A DNA stretch of 29,130 nucleotides from Scatosoma sp045588185 (GTDB taxonomy: Bacteria; Bacillota; Clostridia; Christensenellales; Borkfalkiaceae). The notes below the pieces were generated by a model, which was not told the origin of the DNA, did not search any database, and saw only the letters and a list, made by a program, of their open reading frames with translations. Both the position numbers and the translations under genes were made by a program. The stretch lies in NCBI GenBank assembly GCA_045588185.1, contig JAZNDR010000034.1, positions 1 through 29,130 of the forward strand. The letters are read 5' to 3'. Positions 23,799 to 29,130 of this stretch are shown piece after piece; positions within the stretch are counted from its first letter, which is position 1, and every line of letters begins with the position of its first letter.

Positions 23799-25055
23799 AT
23801 GCGTAAAATAAAAGCTTTATCGGCGTTTTTATGCGCTCTTATCACGGCGTGTTTTTGCGCTTCGTGCGCGTTTGCACCGCCCGTTGGACACAATACGGGG
23901 AACGGGAATTCGCAAACCTCTGACGAAAGCTCTGCGACGACGGACGATAGTTCGGATACCGAAAGCGCGGGGGATAGTTCGGACACGCAAACGCCCGCTC
24001 CGCCAAGCGAAGCGGAGCTCTCTTTCGTCGTGGACGAAAGCAATTATACCAAGCTCGGCGAGGCGTATGCTTCGGCGGGCGAGCTTGTTTCCTTTCGAGG
24101 CGATTACGAGGGAAACGCGGTAAAGCTTGTCTATACCGCCGAAAGTGAAAACAGTTATCGTTTTGAAAGTCCGTTTTCCGAGCGTACGCTTGCGAAAATG
24201 CGCGACGAGTACGGGTACACGCACGTGGCGTTTTGGGTGGCGGTAAACGGTATCACGGCAGGGAGCTTGCCGATTAAAGGCTCGGCAGAGCAACCGTATA
24301 GTATTATGGAAGCGGCGGGGTATACTGAATACCCGTTTACGGCGGGGGATAACCGTCAGTGGTATTATATTTCGATACCGATTGCGCTGTATAATAAGAC
24401 TTTATCGTATGCGTTGGACGGGTCGGGAGTACAGTATACGCATTTTATGACGGTAGAGAACGCGGAAGCTACGGGGGATATTGCCTTTTATGTAGGGAAT
24501 GCGGAAATCGTGCGCGAGGCGTCCGTTTTGTCGGTGAACGAGTTTACGGCAAAGGGGATATGGAACAGGGACGTTTCCAGCGTATATATCTCGGCGGAAG
24601 ATGAAACGCTGATGAATTTTTCAGGCGGGTACGTTGGCGGAGCGAAGAAGTTTAAGGCTTCGGCGAACGTAAATTGGCGGGTGGATAATTATTTCACGTT
24701 GCCCCAGCTCCACGCGTTAAAGGCGCATTACACGCACGTAACGCTGTGGTTTGCGTTCGATAATTTAGCGACGGGGAAAATACACCTTGAAAACTGGAAC
24801 ACGGATAAAATGCCGAAATTCAACGACCATTCGACGGTGAACGGCGGGGACAAGACGTTCGTACCCGAGGACAACGGAGTTTGGTATTCGATGACAGTTT
24901 CGATAGAGGATTTTATTACGATTTGCACGGCGGAGGACGGGGAAACGGCGAGGGATTGTTTTTATCTTTTCCGTATCGTCAACCGTGCGGAAGCGAAAGA
25001 GGGTACGCTGATGCAATTTTATCTTGGCGATATCTTCTTTGAAAATTTAGATTAG
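23799..25055 (+). CDS. Surface lipoprotein with two repeated modules
   Basis: 418 residues. Lipobox ITAC (Cys18; SC at 23 is an alternative) is followed by a long Ser/Thr/Asp/Glu linker (about 36-70) typical of proteins standing off the membrane. Two copies of the repeat module follow: 74-238 (RGDYEGNAVKL, HVAFWVAVNG, AFYVGNAEI) and 242-416 (GGYVGGAKKF, HVTLWFAFDN, WYSMTVSIEDFITI, FYLGDIFFE). Neither copy has the calcium-loop motif, and the first is the most diverged. The Shine-Dalgarno is modest (AAGGAT near 23789). It has the module content of the two preceding proteins without Ig domains, so it may be a compact binding subunit. Confidence 0.72.
   Translation: MRKIKALSAFLCALITACFCASCAFAPPVGHNTGNGNSQTSDESSATTDDSSDTESAGDSSDTQTPAPPSEAELSFVVDESNYTKLGEAYASAGELVSFRGDYEGNAVKLVYTAESENSYRFESPFSERTLAKMRDEYGYTHVAFWVAVNGITAGSLPIKGSAEQPYSIMEAAGYTEYPFTAGDNRQWYYISIPIALYNKTLSYALDGSGVQYTHFMTVENAEATGDIAFYVGNAEIVREASVLSVNEFTAKGIWNRDVSSVYISAEDETLMNFSGGYVGGAKKFKASANVNWRVDNYFTLPQLHALKAHYTHVTLWFAFDNLATGKIHLENWNTDKMPKFNDHSTVNGGDKTFVPEDNGVWYSMTVSIEDFITICTAEDGETARDCFYLFRIVNRAEAKEGTLMQFYLGDIFFENLD
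24018..25046 (+). repeat. Two further copies of the ~170-residue module
   Basis: Copies at 24018-24512 and 24522-25046 within the 418-residue lipoprotein; the order of markers matches the other five copies. These bring the total in the window to seven. Confidence 0.72.
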
Positions 25056-25067
25056 GACGATATTTTT

Positions 25068-27080
25068 GTGCGACATTACAGTTTACGGTTTAGTTTGATA
25101 CCGTCTGCGGACTTTGAAAAGCGCATGAGCGCGTTGCTCGAATTTTGCCAAGAAGCGGCAATCGACGACGTGATGTTTTTCGTGTCTGCGGAGGAAATGA
25201 ATACGGGGCATATCACGCTGGAAGAGGCGAAACAATACACGGACGTGATTTTGCGCGCCAAAGCGATTTTAAAGGAAAAAGGCATTACGATTTCCTTAAA
25301 TCCTTGGTGTACTTTTTCCCATTACGACGGCGGGAGAAAGCTCAAAGCAGGGCAGAATTTCCGCGTAATGGTGGGCGCGGACGGCACGAAAGCGGAGCGG
25401 GTCGTATGCCCGCTGTGTGAAAACTGGCGTAAGTATTTCGCGGAGCTGTACTCTTTCTACGTGGAAACCTTACAGCCCGAAATCTTATGGTTTGAGGACG
25501 ATTTTCGTTTTTCCAACCACCTGCCCGTGCGCCACGGGTGTTTTTGCGACGAGCATATGAAGCTGTTTAACGCCGCCGCAGGGACTGCCTATGATCGGGA
25601 AACCTTCGTGAAAAAGATATTCACCGACGAAAAGGTACGTAAGGCGTACTTAGACGTACAGCGGTTCACTTTACGGGATATGCTTTTATACACGGTCGAT
25701 AACGTCAAGGGGCAAAAAACCTTTGGGCTGATGACGGGCGGAGCGGGTTTGAACGAGGGCAGGCAGTACAAAGATATTTTCGGTATTTTAGGGGAAGGAC
25801 GGGAAAAGCCGTACAACCGCATTTGTCTGTATTCTTACCGTCAGCGGGGTATGCAGGAATACGCTTGGAGCTTTAACGAATCGAGTATGTTCGCGCGTAA
25901 GGTAACGGGCAACTTTGCCAACTGCGTTTCGGAAATGGAGAACTTTCCCCATTCGATGTATACCAAAAGTGCGAAATATTTTAAATATCAGTTATTGACG
26001 AGCGCGCCTCTTTGTTTAAAAGGGGATACGCTGAGTATTTTCGAGTTTAACGGCAACGGGATTGTAAACGGCGGTGCGTACGCAAAGGTATTAAAGAGTG
26101 TAAAGGGATACTTGGCACGCTTGGATAAAATCGGCATTTCGCCCGACGATATGGTGGGGGTCAAGGTGCTAATTAGTGAAAATTCCGCGTATACCGTGAA
26201 AAATCCGAAAGGGTTTGGGTTTGATATTTACGACGGCTGGCTGTTTGCGTATCTCGAACAAATCGGTGTGGCGTGTTCGTATTCCTTTAATATAAATATG
26301 GAAGGGGAAGCGGTTGCCGTATCGGGGCAGGTGCTTCGCAATTTCATGCGCGAGCAGATCATCGCGTTATTCGAAAACAATTTCGTTATTCTTACGGGCG
26401 ACAACGTCGCGGTGTTGAAGGATATGGGCTTATTGCATTTAATCGGCGCGGAAGATTACGAAATTTTCGAGGAAGGCAAAGGCAGACACTCTATGGAAGA
26501 GGACGCGACGGGGTCGGAGATTATGGGCGTAGACCGCCTGCGCGCCACCGCGCAATTCTTCTGCGGGGATTATTATAATATTCGGTATGGGAATACGGAA
26601 AAGACGGTATATACGAATATGATAAATTATAACGAGGAAAAGGTGGGCGAGGGGATCGTTTCGGTGGGGAATACCTTGATTTTCCCTTATCAGAATACGC
26701 ATTCCGACCAGAACGTGCCTATTTCCTTAATATGTCCTTTGCGCGCGCACGCAGTAAAAACCGCCTTGGAAAACAATGCGGTCAATAGGAAAGAACTGTA
26801 TTTTATCCGCGAGGAAAACGTGTGTATTTACGCATTCGATAAAGGCGATAACGTGTATATGGTCTGTGTGAATTTCGCGGAAGACGATTATCCGCAGTTA
26901 CATATTCAATCCCCCTATGCGTTTGAAGAGCTCAAAATTTTTACGCCTGATAACGATACGGTGCGTATTGTGGCGAACGTTTGCGAAAACGGGAGTTATA
27001 TGGTAAATCATACCTTAAAAGGGCAAGAAAGTTACGTCTTAATCGGTCAGAAACGCGATAAGGATAAGCCCGCGATTTAA
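25068..27080 (+). CDS. Putative cytoplasmic glycosidase-like protein
   Basis: 670 residues from GTG 25068 (AGGA at 25054-25057); no signal peptide. I cannot assign a family with certainty. Residues 1-330 look like a TIM barrel: ITISLNPWCTFSHYDGG (73-89), ILWFEDDFRFSNH with Glu143/Asp144/Asp145, and HGCFCDEH (156-163), a Cys/His cluster. The middle (about 360-500) looks like a Rossmann-type domain as in beta-galactosidase trimerisation domains (VGVKVLISENSAY, NNFVILTGDNVAVL). The C-terminus is a small beta domain ending SYVLIGQ. This order recalls GH42-like enzymes. It starts 12 bases after the 418-residue gene, so it closes the operon and probably acts on the imported sugar. No convincing terminator follows. 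Confidence 0.6.
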   Translation: MRHYSLRFSLIPSADFEKRMSALLEFCQEAAIDDVMFFVSAEEMNTGHITLEEAKQYTDVILRAKAILKEKGITISLNPWCTFSHYDGGRKLKAGQNFRVMVGADGTKAERVVCPLCENWRKYFAELYSFYVETLQPEILWFEDDFRFSNHLPVRHGCFCDEHMKLFNAAAGTAYDRETFVKKIFTDEKVRKAYLDVQRFTLRDMLLYTVDNVKGQKTFGLMTGGAGLNEGRQYKDIFGILGEGREKPYNRICLYSYRQRGMQEYAWSFNESSMFARKVTGNFANCVSEMENFPHSMYTKSAKYFKYQLLTSAPLCLKGDTLSIFEFNGNGIVNGGAYAKVLKSVKGYLARLDKIGISPDDMVGVKVLISENSAYTVKNPKGFGFDIYDGWLFAYLEQIGVACSYSFNINMEGEAVAVSGQVLRNFMREQIIALFENNFVILTGDNVAVLKDMGLLHLIGAEDYEIFEEGKGRHSMEEDATGSEIMGVDRLRATAQFFCGDYYNIRYGNTEKTVYTNMINYNEEKVGEGIVSVGNTLIFPYQNTHSDQNVPISLICPLRAHAVKTALENNAVNRKELYFIREENVCIYAFDKGDNVYMVCVNFAEDDYPQLHIQSPYAFEELKIFTPDNDTVRIVANVCENGSYMVNHTLKGQESYVLIGQKRDKDKPAI

Positions 27081-27101
27081 CGGTTACAAAATTTATCCAA
27101 A

Positions 27102-27148
27102 CCGTTGACATCGAAAAACAAAGATGTTATAATATACGAGGTCAACGG
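27102..27148. promoter_or_regulatory. Inverted-repeat operator candidate
   Basis: CCGTTGAC (27102-27109) overlaps the -35, and its perfect inverse GTCAACGG (27141-27148) lies just after the expected start point. A related arm, AACGGTT at 27079-27085, lies further upstream. The placement would suit a repressor; no repressor gene is adjacent. Confidence 0.5.
27105..27133 (+). promoter_or_regulatory. Consensus promoter of the GH109-like gene
   Basis: TTGACA (27105-27110), exact 17-base spacer, TATAAT (27128-27133) with extended TGT. It matches the sigma-A consensus at every -35 and -10 position. Such a strong promoter usually needs repression, and operator-like repeats flank it. Confidence 0.88.
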
Positions 27149-27168
27149 ATCGGACAAGGAGATAATAA

Positions 27169-28428
27169 ATGGACAGAAAGTTAAAAATCGGTTTTATCGG
27201 GCTCGGACAGAGAGGCGCGGCGTTTGGAATGACGGACGGCAGTATCGGACTTTTGGGTAATGTTTTGAAAAATTCGAACGACGTGGTGGTAACCGTTATT
27301 TGCGATAAATACCAAGAACGCTTGGACGCGGCTTCGGCGAAGATAGTCGAGCACGGCTACGACGTGCCGATGCAAACGACCGATTATAAAGAGGTTATGA
27401 ACGCGGGCGTGGACGCGATTATCATTTCCACAAGCTGGGATATGCACGTAAAAGTGGCTATCGAGGGTATGAAAGCGGGGATTCCCGTGGCGATGGAAGT
27501 GGGCGGAACGCATAATATCGAGGATTGCTGGAAACTCGTCGATTGTTACGAGGAAACGGGCACGCCGATTTTCTTTATGGAGAATTGCTGTTATAATAAA
27601 GACGAAGCGCTCGTAACTTCGCTTACAAGAAACGGCGTTTTAGGCGAGGTAGTGTATTGCCAAGGTTATTATTGCCACGACCTTCGCGAAGAGATTTCGG
27701 GTGGCATCGACACCCACCATTACCGTTTAAAGGAATACACGGAAAACAACTGTGAAAATTACCCTACGCACGAGCTTGGTCCTATTGCAAAACTGCTCAA
27801 TATCACGAGCGGGAACCGATTTACGAAGCTCGTTTCTATGTCGTCCAAGGCGGCGGGCTTGCACGAATACATAATGAATAACCCGAAATACAAAGATAGA
27901 TTAGGGGATAGAGTATTCAAACAAGGCGATATCACGACGACGATGATCGAGTGCGAGAACGGCGAAACGATATTCTTGAAGTTGGATACGACTCTGCCGA
28001 GATTGTACGAACGCGGTTTAACGGCGAGCGGGACGAAAGGCTTTTACTGTCAAACGACGGAGAGCGTTATTTTGGACGACGGGAAGTATAACCACGAGAT
28101 GGATAAATACAGCAAGGCGTTCTTTAATCAGGACGACTACGCGGAGTATTTACCGAGTGACTGGCGAGAGATTACGCCCGAGCAAATCAAGGCGGGGCAC
28201 GGGGGAATGGACTATATAATGTTAAAGCATTTCTTCCGTTGTATCAAGGAAAAGAAGCCGATGGAGATTGACGTATACGAAGCGGTAACGTGGATGAGTG
28301 TAACGGCATTAAGCGCACAATCTATTGCGGGCGGAAGCGTACCAGTGGAATGTCCGGATTTCACGCGCGGTAAGTACAAAACGAGAAAGACGGTAGACGT
28401 ATTCGAATACCCGACAATCCAGAAATAA
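27169..28428 (+). CDS. Gfo/Idh/MocA-fold protein, GH109-like
   Basis: 419 residues, no signal peptide. The N-terminal Rossmann fold has GFIGLGQRG (8-16) for NAD(H). Where sugar dehydrogenases have EKP with the catalytic Lys, this protein has MEVGG (109-113), with no Lys. THHYRLKEY (182-190) and YPTHELGPIAKLL (198-210) strongly resemble GH109 enzymes, which use NAD+ in an oxidation-elimination-reduction mechanism on alpha-GalNAc and related glycosides. AAGGAG at 27155-27160 precedes the ATG. It has its own promoter 24 bases after the preceding gene and a terminator after it. Characterised GH109 enzymes are often exported; this one appears cytoplasmic. The fold is certain; glycosidase rather than dehydrogenase activity is a good inference. 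Confidence 0.82.
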   Translation: MDRKLKIGFIGLGQRGAAFGMTDGSIGLLGNVLKNSNDVVVTVICDKYQERLDAASAKIVEHGYDVPMQTTDYKEVMNAGVDAIIISTSWDMHVKVAIEGMKAGIPVAMEVGGTHNIEDCWKLVDCYEETGTPIFFMENCCYNKDEALVTSLTRNGVLGEVVYCQGYYCHDLREEISGGIDTHHYRLKEYTENNCENYPTHELGPIAKLLNITSGNRFTKLVSMSSKAAGLHEYIMNNPKYKDRLGDRVFKQGDITTTMIECENGETIFLKLDTTLPRLYERGLTASGTKGFYCQTTESVILDDGKYNHEMDKYSKAFFNQDDYAEYLPSDWREITPEQIKAGHGGMDYIMLKHFFRCIKEKKPMEIDVYEAVTWMSVTALSAQSIAGGSVPVECPDFTRGKYKTRKTVDVFEYPTIQK

Positions 28429-28440
28429 AAAGGAAAAAAA

Positions 28441-28466
28441 CACGCTCTATCCCGAGCGTGCTTTTT
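28441..28466 (+). terminator. Intrinsic terminator after the GH109-like gene
   Basis: CACGCTC (28441-28447), loop TATCCC, GAGCGTG (28454-28460), then CTTTTT. Confidence 0.85.
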
Positions 28467-28473
28467 AGCATAC

Positions 28474-28504
28474 AAAAAGGGTAAAAACTCCAAGGTTTTT
28501 ACCC
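28474..28504 (-). terminator. Intrinsic terminator of the tRNA cluster
   Basis: GGGTAAAAAC (28479-28488) pairs with GTTTTTACCC (28495-28504) around a six-base loop. On the minus strand it is followed by TTTTT (28474-28478), right after tRNA-Leu. Confidence 0.85.
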
Positions 28505-28508
28505 GATT

Positions 28509-28595
28509 TGGTGCTCGTGGCCGGACTTGAACCGGCACGGTATCTCTACCGAGGGATTTTAAGTCCCTTGCGTCTGCCTATTCCACCACACGAGC
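28509..28595 (-). tRNA. tRNA-Leu (anticodon TAA)
   Basis: Minus strand: acceptor GCTCGTG pairs with CACGAGC, discriminator A and encoded CCA. The anticodon loop is CTTAAAA (TAA). A long variable arm and 87-base length are typical of tRNA-Leu, and the T arm has GGTTCAAGTCC. Confidence 0.95.
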
Positions 28596-28613
28596 ATATT
28601 CAGTTTAAAAAAT

Positions 28614-28645
28614 AACTCCGCACCGATATGGTGCAGAGTTTTTTT
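28614..28645. terminator. Hairpin between tRNA-Cys and tRNA-Leu
   Basis: AACTCCGCACC and GGTGCAGAGTT form a stem with one mismatch around GATAT. The plus strand has T7 after it and the minus strand ATTTTTT, so it could end transcription after tRNA-Cys or act as a processing spacer. No separate promoter for tRNA-Leu is evident in the short remaining gap. Confidence 0.55.
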
Positions 28646-28718
28646 GGAGGCGCCACCCAGATTTGAACTGGGGGTGAAGGTTTTGCAGACCCGTGCCTTA
28701 CCACTTGGCTATGGCGCC
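28645..28718 (-). tRNA. tRNA-Cys (anticodon GCA)
   Basis: Minus strand: GGCGCCA acceptor, D arm AGCCAAGTGGTAAGGC, anticodon loop CTGCAAA (GCA), T arm with GTTCAAATC, and encoded CCA; 74 bases. Confidence 0.95.
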
Positions 28719-28761
28719 ATCTCTGCCTTTGGCAAATAAAATAAAAAACAGTACGGATATT

Positions 28762-28836
28762 TGGAGCGGGAAACGAGATTCGAACCCGCGACATTCACCT
28801 TGGCAAGGTGACGCTCTACCACTGAGCTATTCCCGC
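28762..28836 (-). tRNA. tRNA-Gly (anticodon GCC)
   Basis: Minus strand: GCGGGAA acceptor, D arm AGCTCAGTGGTAGAGC, anticodon loop TTGCCAA (GCC), T arm GCGGGTTCGAATCTCG, and encoded CCA; 75 bases. Nearly complementary spacer sequences flank it. Confidence 0.96.
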
Positions 28837-28859
28837 ATATTCATCCGCACTGTTTTTCT

Positions 28860-28935
28860 TGGTGGAAGCTACAGGGATCGAACCTGTGACCCTCTGCTTG
28901 TAAGGCAGATGCTCTCCCAGCTGAGCTAAGCTTCC
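28860..28935 (-). tRNA. tRNA-Val (anticodon TAC)
   Basis: Minus strand: GGAAGCT acceptor, D arm AGCTCAGCTGGGAGAGC, anticodon loop CTTACAA (TAC), T arm ACAGGTTCGATCCCTGT, and encoded CCA; 76 bases. First gene of the cluster in transcription order. Confidence 0.96.
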
Positions 28936-28950
28936 GTCGAAAGCTTTTAT

Positions 28951-28979
28951 ACTATACCACATTAAAAAAAGAAAGGCAA
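28951..28979 (-). promoter_or_regulatory. Promoter of the tRNA cluster
   Basis: Minus strand TTGCCT (28974-28979), 17-base spacer, TATAGT (28951-28956) with extended TGG. An A-run on the minus strand (28982-28987) directly upstream suits an UP element for a stable-RNA promoter. Confidence 0.8.
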
Positions 28980-28981
28980 GC

Positions 28982-29031
28982 GTTTTTTCGCACTTTTTTA
29001 AAAAAAATTAAAAAAAATTAAAAAAATTTTT
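28982..29031. other. Period-10 A-tracts upstream of the tRNA promoter
   Basis: A-tracts at 29000-29007, 29010-29017 and 29020-29026 are separated by TT and repeat every ten bases, followed by T5. Such phasing gives intrinsic curvature. The remaining 29032-29130 is A+T-rich with a self-complementary TTTTTTGCAAAAAA (29085-29098), and I see no gene there. Confidence 0.55.
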
Positions 29032-29130
29032 CGAGGGCAAAATTAGGGGATTTTTTACAAACAAAACAATACCATTTCATGATTTTTTTTGCAAAAAAGT
29101 TAATTTTTTTCGTTTGAAGAAAAGAAAAGG

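Noticed and set aside
28212..28929. Open frames reading through the tRNA genes (products such as MPVQVRPRAPN, GSYRDRTCDPLLVRQM)
   Set aside because: These are well-known artefact translations of tRNA-Leu, Gly, Val and Cys sequence.
28509..28935. tRNA cluster as an integration site of a mobile element
   Set aside because: No integrase, transposase, duplicated tRNA end or other mobile gene is seen in the window.
1..29130. CRISPR arrays, insertion sequences or phage genes
   Set aside because: No short regularly spaced repeats, transposase-like or phage-like products found on either strand.

Overview
The window looks like a chromosomal segment from a low-to-mid G+C Bacillota of class Clostridia, probably an uncultured gut lineage. 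The evidence is the Gram-positive AAGGAGG-type ribosome binding sites, housekeeping promoters with exact 17-bp spacers, Gram-positive signal peptides and lipoboxes, and the gene families present (AraC regulators, LplB/YtcP-type permeases, DUF4838, DUF4091, GH31). The species cannot be named from sequence alone. Almost everything concerns uptake and breakdown of a complex glycan.

Layout. (1) 1-494, minus: N-terminal part of a regulator cut by the window edge, divergent from (2) a two-gene operon (638-3286) with a GH20/GH67-like putative glycosidase and an N-acylglucosamine 2-epimerase family enzyme, closed by a bidirectional terminator. (3) 3345-4466, minus: metallophosphoesterase with its own promoter. 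(4) 4581-5336, minus: AraC regulator, divergent from (5) a GH31 glycosidase (5472-7910), with operator-like direct repeats between them. (6) 7952-8755, minus: second complete AraC regulator, divergent from (7) a long co-directional run (9125-27080): DUF4838 protein, two ABC sugar permeases, solute-binding lipoprotein, secreted GH123-like DUF4091 protein, three lipoproteins and one Sec-exported protein with jelly-roll-like modules, a 47-residue small protein, and a cytoplasmic putative glycosidase. (8) 27169-28428: a GH109-like Gfo/Idh/MocA-fold protein with its own promoter and an inverted-repeat operator candidate. (9) 28509-28935, minus: four tRNA genes (Val, Gly, Cys, Leu in transcription order), then A-tract-rich DNA to the right edge.

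How it may work. The exported proteins (845, 450, 800, 658 and 418 residues) would bind and trim a glycan at the cell surface. The binding protein and two permeases would import fragments, using an ATPase that is not encoded here. Signal-less enzymes (GH31, GH20/67-like, DUF4838, the 670-residue protein, GH109-like, epimerase) would finish degradation inside. GH123-like, GH109-like and AGE-family members together hint at N-acetylhexosamine-containing glycans, perhaps GalNAc; this is inference. The most novel part is the set of seven related modules of about 165-190 residues spread over three exported proteins, four carrying an EF-hand/dockerin-type calcium-loop motif, together with the small protein encoded among them.
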